The position numbers and the translations under genes were made by a program. This document shows, piece by piece, positions 43,504 to 54,971 of a stretch of DNA of 64,000 bases; position 1 is the first letter of the stretch; every line of letters begins with the position of its first letter. The notes below the pieces were generated by a model. The model ran no database searches. It was not told the origin of the DNA and worked only from the letters and a program-made list of their open reading frames with translations. Location: NCBI GenBank assembly GCA_047495785.1, contig JBLDXI010000054.1:1240001-1304000 (forward strand), in the 5' to 3' direction. Origin of the DNA: Lepidodermella squamata (Eukaryota; Gastrotricha).

Positions 43504-46122
43504 ATGTTACGCTTATTTCTCGCTTTGCTAACTGCTGGCTCTGCTTTGGGTAAGATACCCATGTCGGCTCCTCTGGAGCCGAGAATATTCTCATCAACAT
43601 ACAACCCGAACGATACGAGTCGGAAGGTGATAAGTATTATGGCAGCGTATAACTATGGAGGTACCGTGCAACCCATGGGGCCCATCTGCACCGAGGCGAT
43701 CAGATTCGCACTTGATAGCGTTAAACGAATGAACATGTTACCTGGTTACGAACTAGCTGTTGACTTTGTTGATGACCAAGTAAGCGCACTTGCTATTCAA
43801 AATGATGTATGTAGTTTTTGTGACAGTTCTCCAGACCGATTGGAGTGAGCAGAATCGTTTCACAGCTGCAATTCAATGAGTCAGTCCCAGATCGATTACC
43901 CTTAACGTTAGGCCCGTTCAGTTCGGCTAACATCAACACTGGACAGCTCATGCAACATTTCAATTACGTCGGAATCGCATTGACAACAACACAAAACGAG
44001 CCTCTTACTCAGAGATCACGTTATTCCAACTATTTTGTCATTCAAGCTTCTCTTAGCTCCTGCTACAACACCCTCCACAAGTACCTCGGTTTGATGAAGT
44101 GGCAAAGAGTGGCGATCTTATCTGAAGGCAGTGACTACTTTGGACAGATAGAAACAGAATTCATTTCGAACTTTGAGAGGAATAATGGCTCTAAGGTTGC
44201 GGGGGTTTTCAAAATTCCAATTATCGCCGGCTCGCTAGCTGAGGCTCAAAACATCGAACAAGCTGTGTCGGACATGAAAAAACTGAATCCAAGAATAATT
44301 ATTCTGAACTCAGCGGCAACAACTCGAGCAGCTTGTTATCTACATCGGTATAAGTTGTTCGGACCAAATGTGGTCATTTTCTCGTTGATAACCTCAGTTT
44401 TCTCTCCTAATGACCCTTCCCGCTTCACTGATTGGTGTACCGAGAGCATGCTGGAGGAAGTTCTACAGAGTATGATCGCTTTCGGTTGCACTAGTCTTAT
44501 GACTCTGGGTGTTGACAGTGATTTGGATTCCTTTGGGAACTCAGGTTCAGACCTAACAAATTGGATCACGTCAAGAATAGAAAGGCCTGAGGCTTCACCG
44601 ATCTTTACTGTTAGGAGGCACGCGTGCTATGACACCACCATGGCAGGAATCTTTGTCTTGAACAGAACTGAGATCCTCCTTAATATCAGTAAGTACTAGT
44701 AAATTTTTACTCAGAAGTTTTACGTTTTTTGTATTCCAGACAATCAAACTCTTTCGCAATGGGTTACTCGTGGAGCATTGTTTAAACGGAATGGAAGCTC
44801 GATTGTTGACACCATGAAAGAAGCACTCTTTTCAACCCGCTTGAGTATAAAGATAGGGGATGTCGCTTTTGAAAGGAACACAACAGTGAACTCTGGCGGC
44901 AGCTCAATTCAAGGCATCATTCAAATCAGAAGGGATCCTATAACAAAGCAAGTCAGGCAATTCCCGTTATGCGTTTACTACTCGAAGACTCAAGCGTTGA
45001 ATTGCAGTCTATCGCCGATGGTTTGGAGAACATCGAACGGGAAACCTCCCACGGACACTGTGCGCGTTGAGAGGACGATATCTCCACTTCTTGATATCCC
45101 TGCCTACGCAACGATCAGTTTCTTCGCAGTGCTATTACTCACGACTTGCGTCATGATTTTCATTTGGCATGAAAAGTTGCGGAGGAAGAATGAAAGAATC
45201 GCAACTTCCGTCCCTGAGCTGGGACGATTCATCCTGGTTGGTGATATCCTATTGCTGATTTCTGTGCTTATTCAACCCATGCTTTTCGAATCGAATTTCC
45301 AACCTCTAATGACCCTGGCATATGGATTATTGTTTCTCGGCATTACCAGTCTCATGTTTGGATTGGAAGGGAAGCTTGAACTGGCTTATATTGCCCTGAA
45401 AAAAGCCGCTCTGCAAATGGCGACAAGTGATGGCCGAGTTTCACGAATAACCAATTTTTCCTCGGTTAAAGGTGCAAGCATACCTGGGTTTGGACGGTTA
45501 AAGGTTACTGTGTGCTGCATTGGAGCACTTTTGTTGACGTTGTTCGCAATATTATTGCTGGTATGCTTCGTGGTATCGCCGCCGACTGTCATGACTACAG
45601 ATGATGAAGTTTTCATCGATAGTTCGCTTGAAAGGGTTTTTGTGGAATACAGTTTAGACTTTGGATCATCGGCTATTACTCAATTCATCATTTCGGCGGC
45701 TTGCTTAATCAACGGGACCATCACATTGAGAGGAAGCTTTCTAGCTCATGCTCTCAGATCGGTAAGTTTTCAAAAAATTTCAAGTATTTCAATTTGTATG
45801 ATTTTCATTTTGATTTCTGCAGAAAACATGCTCGAAAATTACTGATTTGAAAGCAACTTCGGCTTGCTTCTACGGAACTGTAATGCTCCTGGCTTGTGGA
45901 GGCATCATAGCCGGTGCAATTTTCGACGAAAGTTCCTTTGATCGGATAACGTTATCAGTTATGATATTCGCCTGCGTCACAATGAATCTTGGCTTGCTTT
46001 TCTTTCCCAAAATGAGGAACCCTCAGCTGATCGAGACGCCGATGTCTAGCGCGGTCTCATCTCTGAAACTAGCTCATCGAAGAATGAATACTGTACCTTC
46101 AATTCAGTTCAACTCTTCATAG
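43504..46122 (+). CDS. GABA-B-like class C GPCR, intact, 819 aa
   Basis: Exons 43504-43779, 43827-44688, 44740-45761 and 45823-46122; 2,460 nt, phases 0/1/0. The first ATG at 43504 gives the signal peptide MLRLFLALLTAGSALG. Motifs: YGGTVQPMGPICTEAIRFALDSVK, MKWQRVAILSEGSDYFGQ, CYLHRYKLFGPNVVIF, TDWCTESMLEEVLQSMIAFG, VWRTSNGKPPTDT. It has seven helices with LMFGLEGKLELAYIALKK after TM3, RGSFLAHALRS ending TM5, and a last exon opening KTCSKITDLKATSACFYG. It belongs to the same subfamily as the split gene, in the opposite orientation. A polyadenylation signal is at 46246. Confidence 0.92.
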
Positions 46123-46596
46123 TTTTGTTGCCAATTTAGCCGCCTGCCAGCGTTTTAGGCTGGATTTGAGTTTGGCTAGAATTGTGTAGAACGTTTTCTG
46201 CTACTATTCCCGCTTCTTGAAACTTTGAATTTTGAAATATATGGGAATAAACCACATGATAAACTCCAATACAGCTACCTGAAGGGGCGGCAAAGTATTT
46301 TGAAATCAAGTTTGTGACTTTGTTGACCTTCAGAGCGCCTAGCATGATGAACTCCGCCTGCTCTGTCTGTGGCGTTATACTTATTTTTCATGATGTAGCC
46401 AACTCGGTGAACCAATTACATATGAAGGAGTAATTACGCGCATGACTCGACCTTGTGTTGCAATACGTAACAGGCGATGTGATAGGCCTTATTAAATTGT
46501 CAGAAAAATCAATCATCCCAAATTCCAGAGGCAGTTCTTCAAAATTTAAGCAGCCTCACATCATGGTTCTCATTAACACAGAATCATTTCACCAAC
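46123..46596. other. Short tandem intergenic region
   Basis: It holds a probable polyadenylation signal AATAAA (46246-46251) of the upstream gene and the promoter of the gene at 46597 (ATTTAAGCAGC at about 46543). Nothing else is seen. Confidence 0.4.
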
Positions 46597-49264
46597 ATGA
46601 ACATGATTAGGGTTTTTACTTCTCTCACTGTGTTTATCGCGGCCATAGTTGCGGCGAAAGTCCCTTTAGACAGCCCTATCCCAGCAAATATATCGGCATT
46701 CTCGACGGGGAACAGTACTGGAAAAACTATCATAAAACTGCTAGCTATGGTACACTACGCAGGTCCTATTTTCGCTATGGGGCCTCTTACCACAGAAGCT
46801 ATGAAATACGCGTTGGACAGCGTTCAGAAAATGCCGAATTTTCTATCAAATTACGAATTGGTTATTGAACCAGTCGAAGAAATGGTAAGTGATTCGCTAT
46901 TTAACGTGTGCTTAATTGCTACATGCTTCTCTAGTGTCTGAGGCAAGTGGCTGTTTCGAAGTTCATCTCTGAAATGCGTCGAAATGAGGAGACATCGAAT
47001 AGATTTCCTCTAATTCTTGGTAACATGTGCTCAGGAAATTTCTACACTGGCCAGATGATGCATCATTACAATTTTAACACGGTTCGTTTTACCGCAATAA
47101 TTGTAGGTCAATGCATTTCTCTGAACTTTCAGATATCCCCGATTTTACTGTCCAACGAGGGCCATACGCAGCGAAGTCGTTTTCGGTCTTACTTTTCCAT
47201 GTCTTCGAGGCTTGCCGTCCAACACGCCGCTCTTGGAAGTTTCTTTTCTTCGATGGGATGGCGGAAAATTGCTATGTTTTCCGAAAGCAGTGACTTCATG
47301 AATCAAGTTGAAACTGAGTTTTTGGCAGACTTCGAGAAAACCGGTTTACTTGATGTACTGGGCATTTACAAGGTACCGTACAACAATGGCGCCATGCCAG
47401 AGTCTAGCCATGTAGAGGTCGCAATGATGGAGATGCTGAAAGCTAAACCGAGAATTATCATCATCAATAATGTATCATCAGTTCGCATTGCTTGCTGGCT
47501 GCACAGGGTCAAGTTATACGGCCCGAACTATGTGATTTTCATCGCAACTATCCCTGCTTTTAACCCGGAAGATCCGCTCCGCTATGACTGGTGTACGCCA
47601 GCAATGCTGCAAGAGCTTTTGCCAAGCGTATTTTCATTTGGGCTAACGACCAGGATGAATCTGAATCAAAATTCCATGGTAGATTCTTTAGGTAATAGCG
47701 GTTATGACTTTGACAATGCGATGATTGATCGCATTGAAACTCCGATGATAAATGCCAATTGGCTGTCAACACGTCATCAATCCTATGACAACGCCTTGGT
47801 TGCTGCATTTGTTCTGAATGAAACAGAATCGATTTTGAGAAAAAGTAAGTTCATCGTAATCTATCATCGATTTTTATTTTCAATTGCCTGTTTCAATGAG
47901 GAAATCAAACGCTTTCTGATTGGTTTACGAATGGGCCTAACTTCCAAGCATCAGGAGGTGAAATTTCGACCACAATTCAGCAGGCGTTATTCAATACCCG
48001 CGTAGAGGCTAAAACGGGCCGAATCGCTTTCGAGGAAAATACAACTAGGAATAGTGCTGGTAACATTCTTATCGGCATATTCCAATACCGGATCCAGAAC
48101 GATTCAACGAGCTTTGTGCAAACACCGGTAGCTGTGTACGATATGCAAAGGAAAAAGGTTGATCTAATTAGCTCAAAGATCATTTGGCGTACCCCAAGTG
48201 GGAATCCCCCAGCGGATTCTGTGAAAATCATCTCTATAGAACGATCATTCATTCCCACCGATGCTTACTCAGTTTTGACGGCTGTAGGTTGCATAGAGAT
48301 GATAATCATTCTAATTGTTGCCGTAGCCGTATGGTGGAAGCGAGATAATTATAATTTCAGTAATTCCACTCTACAGTTGAACACTTTCTTGTTGATTGGG
48401 GACTTTCTCCTCATTTCAAATGAGCTAGTTCAGAGCCAGAATCCACACAAAACGAACTGCATCACTGTTATGATAGCTATTATTCTTCTTGCTCTTGGAA
48501 TATTATGTGTTCTCTACGGATTAGTAGCGAAACTTGAATTAGGGAAGATAATCTTCTTGGCGTCAGTCGCTAAGCAGATGAAAAAGATCGGAGGGCTTCG
48601 GGGAGCTTTGTCCAACATGAGTTTACATAAATCCATTCAAATGTTTGTCTTCATTGGTATTTGCTTGATTGCCTTCTGCATCGGCATTGGCATAACTTGG
48701 TTAAGTTTGGACCCGGTTACAGTTGGCATCAAAATGTCCGATCTGACAGCTATGGAGTCTGACGATTCTATTGAGTATAGAACCGTCACATATTTATGCA
48801 TGGTCAACTCCAATTATGCAACGAAGGTTGCAGTCGCTATTTACGGTTCGCTTTTCATTCTAATCATTCTTCGCGGTACTTTTCTGACTTTTACTTTGAA
48901 ATCTGTAAGTTTCTCAAACTTCAAGTGCAAGATGTATGATTTATTAATGTTAAATTTCATAGCTCACATTTGAAAACATCAATGATTTCCAACAAGCTAA
49001 GCAAACTCTGTGCGGAACTATTGTCCTCCTGGTTGGCGGGTTTGTTATCGCCTGGGCAATTTTCGCTGATCCGCTGTCCCAGAGGCTTACGATCACTTCA
49101 ATGAATTATCTTTGCGTAGCACTCAACGTCGCCCTACTCTTCATTCCTAAGGTAAAACGGTTCTATCAATTTGCCTAAATTTCCATTCATAACCTATGTG
49201 TTCTTCACAGTTTAAAAACCCGTGGCGACAACTGATAATTTCACATCTCATGGTTCAAGTTTGA
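46597..49264 (+). CDS. GABA-B-like class C GPCR, intact, 797 aa
   Basis: Exons 46597-46884, 46935-47081, 47133-47844, 47901-48904, 48963-49151 and 49211-49264; 2,394 nt. Signal peptide MIRVFTSLTVFIAAIVAA. Motifs: VHYAGPIFAMGPLTTEAM (Thr replaces the Cys of the usual CTE), MGWRKIAMFSESSDFM, CWLHRVKLYGPNYVIF, YDWCTPAML, IWRTPSGNPPADS. Intron 2 (47082-47132) is 51 bp and open in frame, so splicing there is inferred from the paralogue at 31746. The exon 4 start was set by the phase 1 join giving RNQTLSDW. TM7 ends LNVALLFIPK and the tail is 17 residues. The structure matches 31746-34642, so the two are subfamily sisters. Confidence 0.9.
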
Positions 49265-49697
49265 GCCGCTTCACAAACGTATAGGTTCTAGGATTAAAAA
49301 ATATTCTCCCTGCTGCCTAATGAATCTATGTCTGTGTTGAAGTGTCGAGGCAATTCGTGTATCAATTACTCCCAAGATCAAAACATTCGAATTCAGTCAC
49401 GTTTTCATTCTGATGTACGATTTGATGGCGTTGAATCCTCGAAAGGTTAATGATGCTCTCAGACCGTTGCGCGGAACGCAGGCAATACGTGATTTTTCAT
49501 TGAAAAACTCAACAACAGCTGTGGGTGTAAAATGTTGTAATAAGGTGTAGGTGTAATAATACGAAAACACGGTTAACCTATTCAGTTAAATAAAATAAAT
49601 AAAATTAATAAATTTGTATGAGATTGAAGAATAGCTGAACTTTGGATAAAATGCTAAGCATTGATATACAAACAGAACGATAGATAAGGGAAAGCCA
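49265..49697. other. Convergent intergenic region, duplicated at 54.6 kb
   Basis: Positions 49317-49550 are homologous to about 54561-54800 (shared GTATCAATTACTCC, AAAACATTC, ATTCAGTCACGTTTT and TTGAATCCTCG blocks). Both lie downstream of sister minus-strand receptors, so the duplicated unit included 3' flank. Confidence 0.5.
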
Positions 49698-52600
49698 TCA
49701 TTTGGAATCACAATTACTCGAAGGATTAATCGTCAGCTGGCGACTACTAGTGGTCATCGGGTTGATGAATTCTGTGCCTTGCAGTGGAGCTGTTACCGAT
49801 GGCTTCCTCAATTTCGGAACAAAAAGCATGCTAATATTCAGTATAATGCATGACATAAGGATAACTGATAAAGCAATGCGTTGATAGGAGCTTTCTTTGA
49901 AAATAGCCCCAGCAATGATGGCGCCACATGCTAGAAGCATTACAACACCATAGAAGCAAGATGCCGTTACCTTTGAATCACCAATTTTCGAAGTTTTCTG
50001 AAATTAAACAAATTAAAAGAATGAACGAGCCACACAAGAATCGACTTACAGATCTGAGATAGTAGGCTAGAATGCATCCCCTCAAAACAATCAGCAAATT
50101 TAGCAAAATGATAGCCGCGATGGCTGCTTGAGAAATCAGTGTAGAGCCGATAAGAATGCTGAATTTCACGGTTACTTTTCTAACATCATCTTCGTCTGAA
50201 TCGCTACGATCCTCAGTGATAAACACATCAGGTAGAGATAACGCATACCATATTCCTAACGTCAATGTGACGAGTGTGATTAATGCGGCTCCGCTGCAAA
50301 AAATGACGATCCTCTTGTTCGAATTCATGGTTTGCAATCCTATGTTCGCTTGTGTGCGTAGGGACGAATTCATTCGTCTTGAAACTCTGCTGTTATCTGA
50401 TAACTCAAAGCGAACAACAGCTTTTTTCGCGGTCAGGGCAGCAAGTTCCAACTTTGCAGCCATGCCGAACAACACGCATGTAACCCCAAGAAATAGCAAT
50501 CCGTATGCTACTATTGATAATGCTCGAAAGTTGGAATCGAAGTCCATAGGCTGCAGTAAAATGAAGAAAATAAGGAGAAGATTCCCTATGAGGATTAATC
50601 TCCCCAGTTCATGGACCGATTTTGCAACCTTATCATTCTTCTTCCGAGAAATTTCAAGCCATGCGAAGATGATAATGCAAGCCCCTGCTAGGAGAGCCGC
50701 AATAATCGTGATTGGTATGAACGCAGATGGTTCCAGAAGAGGTGCAGCCGTTTTCACAACTGGTACCTCGTCCGATGGGGCTTTTCCACTCGAAGATCGC
50801 CAAATCAAAGTCCCCAATTCACAGTTGAGAATTCGATTTGCCGAATAATAGACACATATTGGGTTTGAAGTAACCTTCTTACTTATAGGATCTCTCCTAT
50901 ATTGAGTGATGCCCAGAATGAGATTTCCGCCGCTGTTCAGCGTTGTATTTCTCTCGAATCTAATATCGCCCATCTTCAATCTAATTCGAGTTGAGAAAAG
51001 CGCATCTTTCAGAGCTTCAACAATCGCCGACCCGTTGCGCTTGAAGAATTCTCCGCTGGTAACCCACTGTGAAAGTGACTTATTACCTATGAACAAAAAA
51101 TATGACATGCATCTCCTAATTATGAAGTGTGTCAGAAACAATGTAGGATTAGGAGCTTCTACTCCAAAATTGAGCTGATTTGAGTTATTCAGGTCCTTTG
51201 GGCTATTCGGACGAATGTTCAGTAAGCAGAAGGAATAGACTTACTCAGAAATAAACTACCCGAATGGTGGCAGGAAGTTATGCGGAGAGACGACCTGCAT
51301 ACTGTGAAATTTTCGTTACCTGAGAGTGGTCTTGGGACTAATAGTAGATGGACTCGACACTTCCTATATAACGCATAAAAAATCGTTCGGGGAGACCGGA
51401 GAGGCAAAAAACGTGGGAATTGATCGCGTGTTGTTTTGATCGCAGAAAAAAATGGCCGATTAACAATAAATTCAACCGCAAAACCAGCATCTCACCATTA
51501 CGCGAATTTTATGTCGTCGATTTTACGCTGGGAACATGTTTACTCCAGAACAACACACCTTTTTCTTGAATTAATTGAACCATCGCATAGATCATAGTTC
51601 GAGGATCGCAGCGATGAAAAATTTATCGGCTATATAACTTTAGAAGCCAGTGCAATTTCGCTTTGATTATAAGCTACCGTGATCAGGCCTGCGCCTTGTG
51701 CGCATAATTTATAAGGCTGATCAATGATATTTTCACTGACTTTTGGGATGAAAATTCACAAAATAAGGGTTGTTCATCAGACTCATTGGCCGATAACAAT
51801 AGAATGTTAGGCTTCGCAGTTCACGCAGTGAATTTAATATTAAACGATTCCCCATAATTCCATAGGTATATCAATTTACCATGCTAATTGGCATTTTGCT
51901 TGCATTTTGGCATTATTGCATTTTTAAACAAGTCAATGGCTAATATGGTAGAAATCGTAAGATCTAAAAGGGCATTTGATCGGAGGCCTATTGACATTAT
52001 GTTCCGCTTTCGATTACATCTCAACTATTTTAAAACAAATGAATCAAATAATGGGGAAAGGTATGGATAAAAATATCTCAGTCAATATTCAAACGAAAGG
52101 ATGCTAGTATGTTTACAAAAGTTAAATTAAAGTTATATTTTACCTGTTGCTAAATATTCCGCAAACTTTATTCCGAAATCAAGTGGAACCAACCTCTAGT
52201 CCTAACGATCCTAACGCTAACTTTCGCTACTGAAAAATTGGCTAGAAAAGCGAAACCCAAATTTAAATGGTGTGAAAATAGTTAGGATTACACGGAACCT
52301 TTTTATCAATGCGCCGAAAAAATTTAGCGCAATTCCTTGCAAATTTAGCGATAATTACTCCCATATTCAGTTGTTCTTCTGAATAATGAAAAATAATTTC
52401 TTATTTAGGAAGTTGAGATTCAATTATTAATTTGTTTAATAATATTTTATTTTTTGGCATCGCCGCATGCGTCTTGAGTTGCTCTTCTTGAATCTTCAAG
52501 AATTATTTTCATATCGCTTATACCTGCGGAGAAATCGTGACCCCATTGCCCAAGATCGGCAATTCTTCGCCGCTTAATAGAAGAAGGCTGCGTGTTGTTG

Positions 52601-54135
52601 TAAAAAAAGATTATTTTCATTCATAAATTTAGCGTGGAAAAAAATCGCGATTCAGCCATTTTTTGCTCCCGTCCGAATGATTTTGAGGAGTGTCGAGTCC
52701 ATCTACTATTAGTCCCAAGAGAGTGGTGGGAAGATGTGACACGTTGTTCAAAGGATCCTCGCTGATTAAGGCGGACTTGAATTTCAATTGAAATTAGTTT
52801 TAACTCTCTAACGCTTAATCATTTGAATTAGTTGGGCAGGTTGCAAAAGACTAATTCCAGGTGCAATATTAAATGTCGATAAAATAATTACGGCGGTAAT
52901 TAAGCAATAACTAGTGCCTAATCTTCGTATTACCTAAATCACATACCCTTTTTTAAAAAGGATTCGGTCTTGTTTAGCATAAATGCAGCAACCATGGTGT
53001 TATCGTAGCAAAAGTGTCTTGTATGAGTGAACGACGTGTAGCTTTCAGGGTCTTCTATTCTTGAAGCAAACCAATCATCCACATCCTTTCCAGTGTTGCC
53101 AAAAGAGTCAACGTCATTGCCGAGACCCAACGACATCAGGCTAGCATACCCAAAAGCTATGACACTCTCGAGAACTTCCTCCAGCATTTTCTCAGTGCAC
53201 CAGTCAGTGAAGCGGAAAGGATCGTTCGGAGAAAAAAGAGTAGATGTTAGGGTTAAAATTACGATGTTCGGACCAAAGAGTTTGTATCTATATAGGAAAC
53301 AAGCTTCTCGAGAAGGTGTTACGGCGTTAATAATGATGACTCGAGGATTCACCTTCTTCAAGTCTGAAACAGCCTGATTTAAATGTTGGGGCTCGGGTAA
53401 AGTACTGAGAATGTAAGGAATTTTGAATACTCCGAGCACTTTCGAGCCATTATTCCTTTCGAAATTATCGATGAATTCGGTCTCAATCTGACCGTAGAAG
53501 TCAGTGGCTTCTGATAAAATCGCCACTTTCTGCCATTTCATCAGATCAAGAAATTTCAGAAGTGCACTATAGGCTTCATTTAGGCGGGGGTAGTTGACAA
53601 AATAGTTTGGATAGCGCGATCTTTGAGTATGAGGCTCGCTTTGTACAGTTTCCATGGTTACACCAACAAAATTAAAGTGTTGGATGATTTGACCTGTATG
53701 GTAGGCTGCCGTACTGAATGAACCAAGAGTCAAGGGGAGTCGATCAGTGACTGCGTTTAGATGAAGTTGAGACACAATTTTAACCACTCCGACTGGTCTC
53801 GAAAACTGTAATCGAACATTTTCAATATGAACAATAAATTAATGACTCACCCAATCATCGATGACTTCTACGGCTAGTTCATAGCCAGGTAGCATGTTCA
53901 ACTTTTTAACGCTATCCAGAACAAATCTGATGGCTTCGGTACAAATCGGCCCGAAGGGCAGAATTGGGCCTCCGTAGTTGTAAGACGCCATTATACTGAC
54001 GACCTTGCGGCTCGTATCGTTTGGGTTGTATGTTGATGAGAAAATTCTCGGCTCTAGAGGAGCTGATTTGGGTATCTTAGCTATTGAAGCTCCCGAAATT
54101 GAGATGAAGATTAACATAGAAGGAATAATGCTCAT
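49698..54135 (-). CDS. GABA-B-like class C GPCR with transposon-enlarged intron, 826 aa
   Basis: Minus-strand exons 53851-54135, 52947-53805, 50050-51086 and 49698-49997; 2,481 nt. The phase 1 intron between exons 2 and 3 is 1,860 bp instead of about 50, because a 1,389-bp element sits in it; the phases still match (LKK-G-NKSLSQW). Signal peptide MSIIPSMLIFISISGASIA, TATA-type box 56 bp upstream. Motifs: YGGPILPFGPICTEAIRFVLDSVK, MKWQKVAILSEATDFYGQ, CFLYRYKLFGPNIVIL (Tyr replaces the usual His), TDWCTEKML, IWRSSSGKAPSDE (Ala replaces the first Pro of PP). The loop before TM5 is acidic (EDRSDSDEDD). Sister of the gene at 54972-57579. The two halves could be mistaken for separate genes. Confidence 0.88.
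51323..51330. repeat. Target-site duplication AGAGTGGT (left)
   Basis: Identical to 52720-52727 on the other side of the element. Confidence 0.88.
51331..52719. mobile_element. Non-autonomous DNA transposon, 1,389 bp, 30-bp TIRs, 8-bp TSD
   Basis: Left end 51331-51360 (CTTGGGACTAATAGTAGATG onward) equals the reverse complement of 52690-52719 over 30 bp. Both are flanked by AGAGTGGT (51323-51330, 52720-52727). The similarity continues imperfectly inward (AAAATCRTTCGG, GGGAG, AAAAAA). No transposase ORF is present. Eight-base duplications are made by hAT, P, Merlin and some other superfamilies; the termini do not settle which. It lies in a receptor intron. Confidence 0.9.
52720..52727. repeat. 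Target-site duplication AGAGTGGT (right)
   Basis: Identical to 51323-51330. Confidence 0.88.
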
Positions 54136-54190
54136 GGTGAAGATATTCTTGAGTGAATTAAATCACGAATGCGGGTAAAATTTAGAAAAA

Positions 54191-54196
54191 TTTATA
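54191..54196 (-). promoter_or_regulatory. TATA box of the 49698-54135 gene
   Basis: The minus strand reads TGTATAAATT, 56-61 bp before the ATG at 54135, consistent with a core promoter. Confidence 0.45.
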
Positions 54197-54971
54197 CAGT
54201 GCAGCTGCATCCTGAACAGCCGACCTTATTATCGCAAAAAATGCTTTCAGCGTCTTTGTTTCCGCAGCGCCCCACGTAATTTTTAAAGCCATGTCGGAGG
54301 TTTTCAGCTTGTTATAGTCCACCTTCGTATCGGTTATTCACTATAAACTGTCATTGGACTAGGTCAATACCGGCTATTATGAGGCAATTTGAAACATGGA
54401 GACACATTTTCATTCAATCAGATAGCAACCCGGCCGAAGGCAATGAAATCTCCAACTTGGTAAGCACTAGCGGTTTTTTCACCCAGAGGCGGAACACGTC
54501 GTCCACCACACGACGCTAAACATAAAAATATCGGGATATTCCTAACATTTCCAGCCGCTTAATGAGTCTACATCTACTTAATGCGTAGGGGCGATTGGCA
54601 TTATGCAAGTATCAATTACTCCAACGATCTAAAACATTCAAATTCAGTCACGTTTTTATTGCGAATTACGACTCAATACCATTGAATCCTCGCCGAGTTA
54701 ATGATGCTTTTCAGACAGTTGCACGGTTGACATATTTTGCGTAATTTTTTTATTGATAAATTCAACAACAACAAATAGGGGTGTTGTTCAATGCGACATC
54801 ACGTTTTAATCATTCATTCTCTCGGGAACATTTTCATGCTAGGAATTATCAATAAATTTGGAAAATTGAGGAGCTAATAGGTGGGAGATTTTAGAATTAC
54901 TGAACTTTAGACAAATAAAGCTTTACTAAAAGATAGCATACTTGCAGAAAGATAAATGAGGGAGAATATAA
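54197..54971. other. Intergenic region between tandem sister receptors
   Basis: The right part (about 54561-54800) is the duplicated 3' flank described for 49317-49550. No gene seen. Confidence 0.45.

Noticed and set aside
49698-51086. A separate truncated receptor lacking a ligand domain
   Set aside because: The phase 1 acceptor at 51086 matches the phase 1 donor at 52947, and the extra distance is explained largely by a transposon. One gene is the better model.
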